Below, in pieces: positions 1-8,207 of a stretch of 64,000 nt of DNA. This stretch comes from Lysobacter enzymogenes (GTDB taxonomy: Bacteria > Pseudomonadota > Gammaproteobacteria > Xanthomonadales > Xanthomonadaceae). Within the stretch, counting starts at the first letter, position 1; each line of letters starts with the position of its first letter. Under the pieces are notes generated by a model. It had not been told where the DNA came from, ran no database searches, and saw nothing but the letters and a program-made list of their open reading frames with translations. The stretch lies in assembly GCF_023617245.1 (NCBI RefSeq), contig NZ_CP067396.1, positions 1,116,001-1,180,000 on the forward strand, given 5' to 3'. The position numbers and the translations under genes are program-made.

Positions 1-1
1 C

Positions 2-427
2 ACCGTGCTGACCTCGCCCAGCGACACGCCCGGCACGGCCAACATCGACTTCGTGATCTTCCCGCCGCGCTGGCTGGTGGCGCAGCACACCTTCCGTCCG
101 CCGTGGTTCCACCGCAACGTCGCCAGCGAGTTCATGGGCCTGGTGCACGGCGTGTACGACGCCAAGGCCGGCGGCTTCGCCCCGGGCGGCGCCTCGCTGC
201 ACAACTGCATGACCGGCCACGGCCCGGACGCGGAGACCTTCGAGAAGGCCTCGCACGCCGACTTGAGCAAGCCGCACGTCATCGTCGACACCATGGCCTT
301 CATGTTCGAGACCCGCGCGGTGATCCGCCCGGCTGCGCAGGCCTTCGACGCCGCGCACCGCCAGCGCGACTACCAGGCCTGCTGGGCCGGATTGCAGAAG
401 CACTTCGATCCGGTCGGGCGCGACTGA
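2..427 (+). CDS. hmgA: Homogentisate 1,2-dioxygenase, C-terminal part (cut by window start)
   Basis: This is the last 141 residues of the iron enzyme that opens the ring of homogentisate in tyrosine and phenylalanine breakdown, giving maleylacetoacetate. The segment FHRNVASEFMG carries the conserved His and Glu iron ligands, and GGASLHNCMTGHGPD carries the second ligand His. The N-terminal two thirds lie outside the window. The next enzymes of the pathway (isomerase and fumarylacetoacetase) are encoded about 29 kb away at 29561-31485, so the pathway is split here. The family assignment is secure. Confidence 0.95.
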   Translation, partial: TVLTSPSDTPGTANIDFVIFPPRWLVAQHTFRPPWFHRNVASEFMGLVHGVYDAKAGGFAPGGASLHNCMTGHGPDAETFEKASHADLSKPHVIVDTMAFMFETRAVIRPAAQAFDAAHRQRDYQACWAGLQKHFDPVGRD

Positions 428-467
428 GCGCGGCGGCGGCGCTTGGGGGCGAAGTTTTTGCGTTGTT

Positions 468-550
468 GTGGGAGGGGCTTCAGCCCCGACGCTTTTCTCT
501 CGGCTCTGCATGAGCTGAAGCCAGAGCGTCGGGGCTGAAGCCCCTCCCAC
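468..550. repeat. Family A palindromic repeat (GTGGGAGG type)
   Basis: Two inverted arms, GTGGGAGGGGCTTCAGCC and its complement, flank a loop of about 30 bases. It follows the hmgA stop by 40 bases. It belongs to the same family as the copies at 4630, 22276, 31523, 34040 and 35122. It could also act as a transcription end, but no T-run follows. Confidence 0.9.
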
Positions 551-663
551 ATTCGCAAGTGCCGTCCATTGCCCGTCGCGCACCGCGTTTCTCACTGCGT
601 TCACGCAAAAACGCTAGGCTGCTCCGGCCTTTCGCAACGCGCCCACTGCGCCGGAGTCTGCCG

Positions 664-1317
664 ATGTTTCCCGCTGCGAACGCCCGTCTTTCCCTGCTCG
701 CTGCCGCGCTGCTGGCGTTGGGGCTGAGCGCCTGCCAGCGCGAATCCGCACCCGCGCCGAAAGAGTCGGCCAGCACCGCGCCCGCGGTCGATCAGGCGCC
801 GGCGGACGACCAGCCGGCCGAGAACGTGCCGCCGGCGACCGCGCCGGCACCAACGCCGCCGCCCGCGTCCGGCGCGGGGCTGGCGCGCTTCGACGGCTAC
901 GGCGAGATGCGCTTCGGCATGACCGCCGCGCAAGCCAAGCAGGCCTGGGGCGGCGAGCTCAAGGGCAAGCCCGACGAAGCCGGCGGCTGCTACTACCTGC
1001 AGCCGATCTGGGGCAGCGATCCGCGCGAGTTCGGCTTCATGGTCGAGGACGACAAGTTCGTGCGCGTGGACGTGGGCAACGACAAGGAGGTCGCGCCCGG
1101 CGGCGGCAAGAAGGGCATGAGCGCCGACGAGATCGGTAAGCTCTATGCCGGCCGGGTCGAAGTCCAGCCGCACAAGTACGAGCAGGGCGCCAAGGTGCTG
1201 CGGGTCGGCGACGCCAGCGGCGGCGTGCTGGTGTTCGAGACCGCCGGCGACGGCAAGGTGGCGCGCTGGCGCATCGGCATCCCGCCGCAGGTCGATTACG
1301 TCGAAGGCTGCTCCTGA
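664..1317 (+). CDS. Putative lipoprotein of unknown function
   Basis: A 217-residue protein. The ATG at 664 gives a typical lipoprotein signal: Arg near the start, a Leu/Ala-rich core and the lipobox LSAC at about residue 19. The frame is open further upstream, but only this start places a signal peptide at the N-terminus. Residues 20-70 are a Pro/Ala/Glu-rich spacer. The C-terminal 145 residues form a compact domain starting near GEMRFGMTAAQAKQAWG, a pattern seen in several small secreted proteins. I do not recognise the function. It is probably anchored in the outer membrane or periplasmic face. Confidence 0.75.
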   Translation: MFPAANARLSLLAAALLALGLSACQRESAPAPKESASTAPAVDQAPADDQPAENVPPATAPAPTPPPASGAGLARFDGYGEMRFGMTAAQAKQAWGGELKGKPDEAGGCYYLQPIWGSDPREFGFMVEDDKFVRVDVGNDKEVAPGGGKKGMSADEIGKLYAGRVEVQPHKYEQGAKVLRVGDASGGVLVFETAGDGKVARWRIGIPPQVDYVEGCS

Positions 1318-1405
1318 GGCGGCCGGGCTGGGCATAATCGGCCGATGGGGCCGGGGCCGAACGCCCCGCCGCCGCGCCATCCAGAGCCACTAGGGGAAGA
1401 ACGCC

Positions 1406-2419
1406 ATGTTGGAAGCCGTCGGCTTGTTCGTGCTGGGCCTGTTGTTGCTGGCCCTGGGCGGCGACTCGGTCGTCAAGGGCGCCTCCGGCCTGGCCCAGCG
1501 CCTGGGCATCTCGCCGTTCGCGGCGGGGTTGGTGCTGGTGGCCTTCGCCACCTCGCTGCCGGAGCTGGCGGTCAACCTGCAGGCGGTGGTGCGCGGCCAG
1601 CAGGCGCTGGCCTTGGGCAACGCGGTCGGCAGCAATATCGTCAATTTCGGCCTGACCCTGGGCCTGGCGGCGCTGGCCGCGCCGCTGACGGTGCGCTGGC
1701 GCGCGCTGGCGCCGCTGTTGCTGGTGCTGCTGCTGGGCACCGTCGGCGTGATCGGCCTGGGCCTGGACGGCGCGCTGAGCCGCGGCGAGGGCCTGGCGAT
1801 GCTGGCGGTGTTCGTCGCCGTGGTGGTGTTCGCCACCGTGCGCACCCGCCACGAAAAGCCCGAAGTGCAGGACGCCATCGCCGCGTTCGCGCAGACCCAG
1901 ACCCACCTCGGCCTCAACCTGATCCGGCTGCTGATCGCCGCGGTGTTGCTGCACCTGGGCGCTTATCTGATCGTCGGCGGCCACGGCCTGTGGAGCCTGC
2001 ACGCGCCGCTGCCGGCCGCGGCCGGCGGCTTCGGCTCGCCGAACGCGGCGATCATCGGCGCGGCGATGGGCCTGTCGCCGCTGCTGGCCGGCCTGCTGCC
2101 GGTGGCGATCGGCACCGCGCTGCCCGAGGCCGCCGCCGCGGTCGCCGCGGCACGGCGCGGGCAGGGCGAGATCGTGGTCGGCCATGTGATCGGCTCGAGC
2201 CTGTTCAACCTGCTGTTCGTGCTCGGCGGCATGGCCGCGCTGCGCACGCTGCCGTTGCCGGCCTCGTTCGTGCGCTTCGAATTGCCGGCCGCGGCGGTGT
2301 TCGCGCTGATGCTCTATCCGATGCTGCGTGGCGACCTGCGCATCAGCCGGCGCGAGGGCGCGGTGCTGGTGCTGGCGCTGCTGGCGTGGATCGGGCTGGA
2401 ACTGGCGATGCTGGGCTGA
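1406..2419 (+). CDS. Calcium/sodium antiporter of the CaCA family (YrbG-like)
   Basis: A 337-residue inner-membrane cation exchanger of the YrbG-like branch. Both alpha repeats are visible: ATSLPELAVNL with ALGNAVGSNIVN near residues 49-80, and GTALPEAAAAV with VGHVIGSSLFN near 235-270. The rest is hydrophobic, consistent with about ten membrane helices. An AGGGGAAG ribosome site precedes the ATG at 1406. A CATAAT box at 1333-1338 suggests a leader of about 60 bases. The nhaA gene follows 82 bases downstream on the same strand. The transported ion (Ca2+, Na+ or K+) cannot be read from the sequence. Confidence 0.9.
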   Translation: MLEAVGLFVLGLLLLALGGDSVVKGASGLAQRLGISPFAAGLVLVAFATSLPELAVNLQAVVRGQQALALGNAVGSNIVNFGLTLGLAALAAPLTVRWRALAPLLLVLLLGTVGVIGLGLDGALSRGEGLAMLAVFVAVVVFATVRTRHEKPEVQDAIAAFAQTQTHLGLNLIRLLIAAVLLHLGAYLIVGGHGLWSLHAPLPAAAGGFGSPNAAIIGAAMGLSPLLAGLLPVAIGTALPEAAAAVAAARRGQGEIVVGHVIGSSLFNLLFVLGGMAALRTLPLPASFVRFELPAAAVFALMLYPMLRGDLRISRREGAVLVLALLAWIGLELAMLG

Positions 2420-2489
2420 GCCCGCTTCGGCGCGGCGCCCGCGCCTGCGCCGAGCCGGGCGTCCACAAACCCCATGCAAGTCTCGCGCC

Positions 2490-2495
2490 TATAAT
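2490..2495 (+). promoter_or_regulatory. TATAAT -10 box giving a leaderless nhaA transcript
   Basis: A perfect TATAAT lies exactly 6 bases before the nhaA ATG, so sigma-70 initiation would fall on or next to the start codon. No Shine-Dalgarno sequence is present and no convincing -35 box is seen. Confidence 0.6.
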
Positions 2496-2501
2496 GGCGG
2501 G

Positions 2502-3734
2502 ATGAGCGAAATCACTCCCACGCCGCGGCTGCCGCGACGCGCGTTGCGCGCGCTCAGCGAGTTCTTCCGCCTCGAAGCCGCCGGCGGCATCGTCCTGATC
2601 GCCGCCGCGGTCCTGGCCCTGGTCGCCGCCAATTCGCCGCTGCAAGCGGCCTATGAAGCCTTCCGCGAGATCCCGGTGCAGGTGCGCATCGGCGCGCTCG
2701 ACATCGGCAAGCCGCTGCTGTTGTGGATCAACGACGGCTTGATGGCGATCTTCTTCCTGGTCGTCGCCCTGGAGATCAAGCGCGAAGCGCTCAGCGGGCA
2801 GCTCGCCGAGCGTTCGCAGCTGGTGCTGCCGCTGGTCTGCGCGATCGCCGGCGTGGTCGCGCCGGCGCTGCTGTTCTTCGCCCTCAACCGCGACGACGCC
2901 GCGGCGATGCGCGGCTGGGCGGTGCCGACCGCGACCGACATCGCCTTCGCCCTGGGCGTGCTGGCGCTGCTGGGCTCGCGCGTGCCGGTGGCGATGAAGC
3001 TGCTGTTGTCGACCATCGCCGTGGTCGACGACCTGATCGCGATCCTGATCATCGCGTTCTTCTATTCGCACGGCCTGTCGGTGAGCGCGCTGGTGTGGGC
3101 GGCGGTGGCGCTGGCGATGATGGCGCTGCTCAACCGGCGCGGGGTCAAGTCGCTCGGCCCGTACCTGGCGCTGGGCGTGGTGCTGTGGGTGTGCGTGCTC
3201 AAGTCCGGCGTGCACGCGACCCTGGCCGGCGTCGCCACCGGCCTGCTGATCCCGCACGTCGACAAGACCAACAACATCGACGACGACAAGGAACACTCGC
3301 CGCTGGAGACCCTGGAGCACGCGCTGCATCCGTGGGTGGCCTACGCGATCCTGCCGCTGTTCGCCTTCGTCAACGCGGGCCTGTCGCTGGGCGGGATCGA
3401 GATGAAGGACATGATGGCGGCGCTGCCGATGGGCGTGGTGCTGGGCCTGGTGGTCGGCAAGCCGGTCGGCATCGTCGGCGCGGCGCTGCTGATGCGCGCG
3501 CTGGGCTGGGCGCGGTTTCCGGCCGGCATGGACCTGCGCGCGATGGTCGGCCTGGGCCTGATGTGCGGCATCGGCTTCACCATGAGCCTGTTCATCGCCT
3601 CGCTGGCCTATCAGGACCCGGTCTTGTACGAAGAGGCCGTCCTCGGCATCCTCGGCGCCTCGCTGCTGTCGGCGGTGATCGGTTATGTCTGGCTGCGCGC
3701 GGTGTTGCCCGCGCGCGGCGGCGCCCAGGGCTAA
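2502..3734 (+). CDS. nhaA: Na+/H+ antiporter NhaA
   Basis: A 410-residue inner-membrane antiporter that exports Na+ in exchange for protons. The family signatures are visible: FRLEAAGGIVL at the N-terminus, PTATDIAFALGVLALLG, and LLLSTIAVVDDLIAI with the paired aspartates that form the ion site. MCGIGFTMSLFIASLAY lies near the C-terminus. Length is normal for the family. The ATG at 2502 is chosen because the protein then begins just before the conserved N-terminal helix; the frame is open further upstream without a family match. Together with the neighbouring exchanger it forms a small ion-homeostasis group. Confidence 0.95.
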   Translation: MSEITPTPRLPRRALRALSEFFRLEAAGGIVLIAAAVLALVAANSPLQAAYEAFREIPVQVRIGALDIGKPLLLWINDGLMAIFFLVVALEIKREALSGQLAERSQLVLPLVCAIAGVVAPALLFFALNRDDAAAMRGWAVPTATDIAFALGVLALLGSRVPVAMKLLLSTIAVVDDLIAILIIAFFYSHGLSVSALVWAAVALAMMALLNRRGVKSLGPYLALGVVLWVCVLKSGVHATLAGVATGLLIPHVDKTNNIDDDKEHSPLETLEHALHPWVAYAILPLFAFVNAGLSLGGIEMKDMMAALPMGVVLGLVVGKPVGIVGAALLMRALGWARFPAGMDLRAMVGLGLMCGIGFTMSLFIASLAYQDPVLYEEAVLGILGASLLSAVIGYVWLRAVLPARGGAQG

Positions 3735-3744
3735 GAACGAACGA

Positions 3745-4611
3745 ATGAAGCACGCATTGGTGTTCGGCGGCAGCGGCCAGATCGGCCTGCCGCTGCTGCA
3801 GCGGCTGTACCACGATGGCTGGCGGGTCACCGCGATCTCGCGCGGCGAACAGACCGACCGGCCCGGCCTGCATTGGCTGCGCGGCGACCTGGAACGCATG
3901 CCCGAACTGCCCAAGCGGGTGGACGCGATCTTCAGCTGCGGACCGCTGTTGAAGTTCGCCAAGTGGTACGAGACCTCGGGCATCGAGGCCAGCCGCGTGG
4001 TCGGCTTCGGCTCGACCAGCGCCGAGACCAAGCGCGGCTCGGCCGACGCCGAGGAGCGCCGGGTCGCCGCCGAGCTGCGCGAGGGCGAGGCGACCTTGTT
4101 CGCCGCCGCGCAACCGCGCAGCGACGCGGCCACGGTGCTGCGCCCGACCCTGATCTACGGCGCCGGCCGCGACGCCACCCTGACCCGGATCGCGCAGCTG
4201 GCCCAGCGCCTGCGTTATTTCCCGCTGCCGCGCGGCGCCAACGGCCTGCGCCAGCCGGTGCACGTGGACGATCTGGCCGACGCCGCCTTCGCCGCGCTGG
4301 CGGCGCCGGCGAGCTTCGGCAACACCTACGCGGTGCCCGGCGGCGAGACCCTGAGCTACCGCGACATGGTCGCGCGCACCCTGGCCTGCCTGCGCCCGCC
4401 GGTGAAGCTGATCGAGCTGCCGTCGCCCTTGTTCAACCTCGCCCTGCTGGCCGCCCAGGCCAGCGGCCGCGCCACCGGCCTGGGCGAGGCCGCGGTGCGG
4501 CGCATGCGCAGCGACATGGCGTTCGACGTCGGCCCCGCGCAGCGCGATTTCGGCTATGCGCCGCGGCCGTTCCGGCCGAGCGCGCAGATGTTCGAGTCGC
4601 CGCGCGGCTGA
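3745..4611 (+). CDS. NAD(P)-dependent epimerase/dehydratase-like protein
   Basis: A 288-residue Rossmann-fold protein of the extended short-chain dehydrogenase type. The N-terminus MKHALVFGGSGQIG carries the GGxGxIG dinucleotide loop. The usual YxxxK catalytic pair is not obvious, so it may be an atypical reductase or a binding protein. Other matches to the fold are LRPTLIYGAGRD and QPVHVDDLADA. It starts 10 bases after nhaA and could be read from the same transcript. The convergent gene downstream is separated by a palindromic repeat. Substrate unknown. Confidence 0.8.
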   Translation: MKHALVFGGSGQIGLPLLQRLYHDGWRVTAISRGEQTDRPGLHWLRGDLERMPELPKRVDAIFSCGPLLKFAKWYETSGIEASRVVGFGSTSAETKRGSADAEERRVAAELREGEATLFAAAQPRSDAATVLRPTLIYGAGRDATLTRIAQLAQRLRYFPLPRGANGLRQPVHVDDLADAAFAALAAPASFGNTYAVPGGETLSYRDMVARTLACLRPPVKLIELPSPLFNLALLAAQASGRATGLGEAAVRRMRSDMAFDVGPAQRDFGYAPRPFRPSAQMFESPRG

Positions 4612-4629
4612 GCCCGCGCCCGCAAGGGC

Positions 4630-4730
4630 GGGGCTGTTGTGGGAGGGCCTTCAGGCCCGATGCTTTTCTTTCGGATCGCCGCGGCCTGAGCCGAAGGCAT
4701 CGGGCCTGAAGGCCCTCCCACAACAGCCCC
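4630..4730. repeat. Family A palindrome between convergent genes
   Basis: A long near-perfect inverted repeat with arms GGGGCTGTTGTGGGAGGG and its complement. It fills the space between the epimerase stop at 4611 and the stop codon of the opposite gene at 4731, so it is well placed to end transcription from both sides. Confidence 0.9.
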
Positions 4731-5609
4731 TCAAGCCCGCTTAAGCGCGCGCGACTTGGCCAGGTTGCGCAACGCGATCAGCAACACCCCGCCGAGCACC
4801 ATCGCGCCGCCGACCCACAGGCTCGGCCCCGGCCGGTCGCCCCAGAACGCGATGCCCAGGCCGATCGCGATCACCGGCGCCAACAACAGCCACGGCGTGA
4901 TCTGCGCGACCGGATGGCGCTGCACCAGCACGTAGTACAGGCCGTGGCCGAGCAGCGAGGACACGAACGCGGCGTAGGCCACGCCGGCCCAGGCCACCCA
5001 GCCGACGTGCGGCAACGCGGCCACGCCGCCGGGCTCCAGCGCCAGGCTGATCGCCAGCAGCGGGGTCACCGCGATCAGCGCGGTCCAGCCCTGCTGGCTG
5101 AGCATGTCGAGCCCGCGCAGGCCTTTCATCAACACCGTGCCCAGGGCCAGGAACGCGGCCGAGACCAGCATCAGCACCACCGCCAGCGGGTGGTCGAGCA
5201 CCATCGGGTCGAAGCCCAGCACCAGCACGCCGCAGAAGCTGACCGCGATCGCCGCGCCGGTGCGCCAGGCGAAGCGCTCGCCGAGCAGCCACCACGCCAG
5301 CAGCGCGGTCATCGGCACATAGCTCTGCATCACGATCGCCGGCGAGGACAGGTCGCCGGCGGCCTTCAGCGCGCTGAAGCTCAGGCCGAAATGCAGCACG
5401 CCGATGCACAGGCACACCGCGATCAGGCGCGGCCACTGGCCGGGCGCGGGGCGCTTGAGGAAGAACGCCAGCGGCAGCGCCAGCAGGGCGAAGCGCAGCG
5501 CGGTGAACAGGAACGGCGGGATCTCGCGCAAGGCCAGCGCCGAGGTCAGGAAGTTGATCGCCCACGACAGGACGACGAGCAACAGCAGGAGCAGATCGCG
5601 GGCGGGCAT
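4731..5609 (-). CDS. EamA-family (DMT superfamily) transporter
   Basis: A 292-residue membrane protein with about ten hydrophobic helices arranged as two EamA repeats. The N-terminal repeat contains LSWAINFLTSALAL and PPFLFTALRFALLALP. The second contains VGWVAWAGVAYAAFVSSLLGHGLYY and the typical LLLAPVIAIGLGIAFWGD. Members export amino acids or other small metabolites through the inner membrane; the substrate cannot be predicted. The stop codon directly abuts the family A palindrome. It is transcribed divergently from the small membrane gene at 5690. Confidence 0.9.
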   Translation of the reverse strand: MPARDLLLLLLVVLSWAINFLTSALALREIPPFLFTALRFALLALPLAFFLKRPAPGQWPRLIAVCLCIGVLHFGLSFSALKAAGDLSSPAIVMQSYVPMTALLAWWLLGERFAWRTGAAIAVSFCGVLVLGFDPMVLDHPLAVVLMLVSAAFLALGTVLMKGLRGLDMLSQQGWTALIAVTPLLAISLALEPGGVAALPHVGWVAWAGVAYAAFVSSLLGHGLYYVLVQRHPVAQITPWLLLAPVIAIGLGIAFWGDRPGPSLWVGGAMVLGGVLLIALRNLAKSRALKRA

Positions 5610-5689
5610 GGCGGGGGCCGGTGGGCTATCGTGGCCGCCTTGCGGACGGACGCGAATGGCGTGATGGGACGGCTATTGTGAAGGAAGCG

Positions 5690-6109
5690 ATGCAGGCTGC
5701 GGGACCGATGGGCTGGGGACTGCTGTTGCTGGCGGTCGCCGTGTTCGGGCTGGCGCCGGCGGCGTGGCTGCTGCAGGCGCGGGTGGCGCGCGCGGTCGGC
5801 GCGCGGCCGGCGTTCGGCGCGGCGCTGTGGACGGTGCTGTTCGCGGTGGTGCTGTGGGCGATGCTGGCGGTGGCGGCGTTGATCGCCACGCACGCTTCGG
5901 CGATCGGTTCGGGCGCGCCGTTCGCGGCGCTGGCGGCGGCGTTGTCGTGGCTGGCGCTGGGCGTCGGCGTGCGGCTGTATCTGCCCGATCCTGCCGGCGC
6001 CAAACTGGCGTGGCGGCGCGCGCTGTGGGCGGCGTTGCCGGCGGTGGCACTGCTGTGGGTGGAGGCGGTGCTGGTGCGGCGGGCGCTGGAGTGGGGCGGC
6101 CTCGGCTGA
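5690..6109 (+). CDS. Small membrane protein, paralogue of the gene at 6358
   Basis: A 139-residue protein with three to four hydrophobic helices and no recognised family. The ATG at 5690 follows AAGGAAG; a GTG at 5678 is also possible. The C-terminal part has GVRLYLPDPAGAKLAWRRAL followed by a helix. The same spacing of Gly-x-Arg-Leu, Asp, Leu-x-Trp-x-Arg-Ala and Pro-Ala occurs in the protein encoded at 6358, so the two look like a diverged tandem duplication. Inner-membrane location is likely; no enzymatic motif is seen. Confidence 0.7.
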   Translation: MQAAGPMGWGLLLLAVAVFGLAPAAWLLQARVARAVGARPAFGAALWTVLFAVVLWAMLAVAALIATHASAIGSGAPFAALAAALSWLALGVGVRLYLPDPAGAKLAWRRALWAALPAVALLWVEAVLVRRALEWGGLG

Positions 6110-6146
6110 GGGCAATGCGGCGTTACGGGATCGCGGTCGTTCGATT

Positions 6147-6232
6147 GTCGCGGTCGCGGCTCGCGCCGCTCCTACAGTCGGATACGAACCGGCCGAAGCC
6201 CCTGTAGGAGCGGCGCAAGCCGCGACCGCGAC
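6147..6232. repeat. Family B palindromic repeat (GTAGGAGCGGCG type)
   Basis: Inverted arms containing GTAGGAGCGGCGCAAGCC and its complement, separated by about 25 bases. It resembles the GTAG-headed REP elements of Stenotrophomonas and Xanthomonas. It sits between the two paralogous small membrane genes. About 60 bases of short CCGCGACAACC-like direct repeats follow (6240-6300). Confidence 0.9.
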
Positions 6233-6357
6233 GCTGCAACAACCGCGACAACCCGACGGTTGCGGCAACCCAACCACCGCGACAACCGGGCCACCGCGCC
6301 ACCCGCCACACCGATACCGCCCGGCGACACTGCAACCGCAACGGAGAACAAGCGCGC

Positions 6358-6813
6358 ATGGACATCGCTATGGTCGGCAAGGTGGTCCTGGCCGCGCTGT
6401 GCTTCGCGCTGGTGGTCGTGGCCTTGTTCCTGTTCTGGCTGCAGCCGGTGGCCTGGGTGTTGCGGCGCTTGGCGCCCCGCGCGCTGGGCGCGCCCTTGCG
6501 CGACGGCGCGGCGATGGTCGCGGTGCAGTTCGCGCTGATGTCGATGATGCCGGCCGCGCTGACCTGGGGGCTGTTCGGCGCGCAGGCGCCGCCGTGGGCG
6601 CAGGTCGTGGTGGTCGCCGCGCTGCCGTGGCTGGGCCTGGTCCTGGGGCTGCGCCTGGCGGTGCGCGACGGCGAGCGCGGGCCGCTGTCGTGGCCGCGCG
6701 CCTGCCTGCTCGCGGTGCCGGCGGCGCTGGCGTGGTGGCTGGCGACCGCGCTGGTGCTGAGCGTGCCGCTGCTGCTGGGCTGGCTGACGCCGCCGATGCT
6801 GCTCGGCGGCTGA
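6358..6813 (+). CDS. Small membrane protein, paralogue of the gene at 5690
   Basis: A 151-residue protein with four hydrophobic segments and no family I can name. The order is helix 7-30, a basic stretch WVLRRLAPRALGAPL, helices at about 52-70 and 80-98, then LRLAVRDGERGPLSWPRA and a last helix. The polar loop and the Trp-x-Arg-Ala motif match the protein encoded at 5690, which suggests a shared origin. It is transcribed away from hmgA on the plus strand and converges on the DUF962 gene 29 bases downstream. Function unknown. Confidence 0.7.
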   Translation: MDIAMVGKVVLAALCFALVVVALFLFWLQPVAWVLRRLAPRALGAPLRDGAAMVAVQFALMSMMPAALTWGLFGAQAPPWAQVVVVAALPWLGLVLGLRLAVRDGERGPLSWPRACLLAVPAALAWWLATALVLSVPLLLGWLTPPMLLGG

Positions 6814-6841
6814 GCGCGCGGCGCGCCGGCCGCGCGCGGCC

Positions 6842-7339
6842 TCAGTACGACCAGCCGAGCTTGCGGTAGAGCTTGGCCAGCACCCAGGCCGGGCCGATCA
6901 GCAGGTAGGTCAGGTCGGTCAGGAAGCTCGGCTTCTTGCCTTCGATCTTGTGGCCGATGAACTGCGCGATCCAGGCGACCACGAACACCGTCACCGCGGT
7001 CCACAGCAGCGCGCGGATGCCGAAGGTCTGCGCGATCCAGTGGGTCAGCAGCGCGAACAGCACGAACTGGACCAGCATGCCCAGGCCGAGCGCGCGCGAG
7101 GAGCGGTAGTAGAACAGCATCGCCGCGAACATCGGCAGCGCGGCCCAGACGCCGGCGCGGAACATCGGGTCGGGCGAGGGAATGCACCACAGCAGCGCGA
7201 TCACGCTCCACAGGATCGCCGGCACGGCGAACACGTGGATGCGCTGGTTGGTGGCGTTGACGTGGTCGCCGGAATAGCTGGCGAACCAGCGGTCGATCGG
7301 GCGGTCGGCGACGGCGGCGGAATGGGCGAGGGTGCTCAT
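6842..7339 (-). CDS. DUF962 / Mpo1-like membrane protein
   Basis: A 165-residue membrane protein of the DUF962 family, whose yeast member Mpo1 is a 2-hydroxy fatty acid dioxygenase. Conserved His and Asn residues appear in DHVNATNQRIHVFAVPAI near residues 25-42. The C-terminal signature FIGHKIEGKKPSFLTDLTYL is present, followed by GPAWVLAKLYRKLGW. Four hydrophobic helices lie between. The bacterial role is not established; oxidation of hydroxy fatty acids is an inference from the yeast enzyme. The SMR transporter gene is 121 bases upstream on the same strand. GGGAG lies before the ATG. Confidence 0.9.
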   Translation of the reverse strand: MSTLAHSAAVADRPIDRWFASYSGDHVNATNQRIHVFAVPAILWSVIALLWCIPSPDPMFRAGVWAALPMFAAMLFYYRSSRALGLGMLVQFVLFALLTHWIAQTFGIRALLWTAVTVFVVAWIAQFIGHKIEGKKPSFLTDLTYLLIGPAWVLAKLYRKLGWSY

Positions 7340-7460
7340 GGACGGCTCCCGTGGGCGAGAAGCGGGCGTGCGGCCCGCGCGGTGGCGGACGCGCCGGCGA
7401 ACGGCGCGCGGCTGTGGCGGCGTCGGCGCGGCGCGACGGGCCCGCGGCCCGGCGCAGCGC

Positions 7461-7796
7461 TCAATGCGCCGCCGATTTCGAGAATAGCTGGATCACCAGC
7501 ACCCCGGCCACGATCAGGCCGATGCCGGCGACCGCCCCGGCATCGAGCTGCTGTTTCATGAACAGCCAGCCGATCAGGGCGATGAGGACGATGCCGACGC
7601 CCGACCAGATCGCGTAGGCGACCCCGACCGGGACGGTCTTGAGCACCAGCGAGAGGAAGTAGAACGCGACCCCGTAACCGGCGGCGACGACGAGCGACGG
7701 GCCGGTCTTGGTGAAGCCTTCCGAGGCCTTGAGCGCGCTGGTCGCGATCACCTCGGCGGCGATGGCGACGGCCAGGTACAGGTAGCCGGGATTCAT
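7461..7796 (-). CDS. Small multidrug resistance (SMR) transporter, EmrE/Qac type
   Basis: A 111-residue, four-helix inner-membrane protein. It keeps the essential membrane Glu in LYLAVAIAAEVIATSALK near residue 15, and the signature GVAYAIWSGVGIVLIALIGW matches EmrE closely. The length is exactly that of the family. EmrE relatives act as dimers and exchange protons for quaternary ammonium or other cationic drugs; some relatives export guanidinium instead. The similarity to EmrE rather than SugE favours the drug-export type. Confidence 0.92.
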   Translation of the reverse strand: MNPGYLYLAVAIAAEVIATSALKASEGFTKTGPSLVVAAGYGVAFYFLSLVLKTVPVGVAYAIWSGVGIVLIALIGWLFMKQQLDAGAVAGIGLIVAGVLVIQLFSKSAAH

Positions 7797-8004
7797 GCGG
7801 GTGCGGGTCTGCGGCGAGGGGGATCGGCAGGGTAGCGCGCATGGCCGGGGCTGGCACGGACTCGACGGGACTGGCCGCAGTGTCGCGCGCGGCGGCGGTG
7901 GGGTCTGTAAACCAGGCGACAGTCCGGGCGGGGTTGGGGTGCGCCGAGGCCAGGTCGGCTGCAGCGTCGCCGGACGGGGTTCCCCGGCGGCCGATTGACC
8001 GCGT

Positions 8005-8076
8005 CGCGGCTTGCGCCGCTCCTACAGCCGGATACGAACCGGCCGAAGCCCCTGTAGGAGCGGCGCAAGCCGCGAC
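8005..8076. repeat. Family B palindromic repeat
   Basis: Arms TCGCGGCTTGCGCCGCTCC and complement with GTAG at the inner ends. It lies in the 411-base gap between the SMR gene and purC. The loop GGATACGAACCGGCCGAAGC is nearly the same as in the copy at 6147, so the whole element, loop included, has been copied. Confidence 0.9.
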
Positions 8077-8162
8077 CGCGCCAACCCGAACCACGGCGCG
8101 ACCGCACGCGGCTCCGCGCCCTCGCACGCAACGACCGCCCCAGCACGCAACGACACCCCTGC

Positions 8163-8191
8163 AACGAAACAGGGCCGCTCGCGCGGCCCTG
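8163..8191 (-). terminator. Rho-independent terminator of purC
   Basis: On the minus strand the stem CAGGGCCGC / GCGGCCCTG with a 4-base loop is followed by TTTCGTT, 17 bases after the purC stop codon. Confidence 0.8.
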
Positions 8192-8207
8192 TGCGTCTGG
8201 CTCCGGG

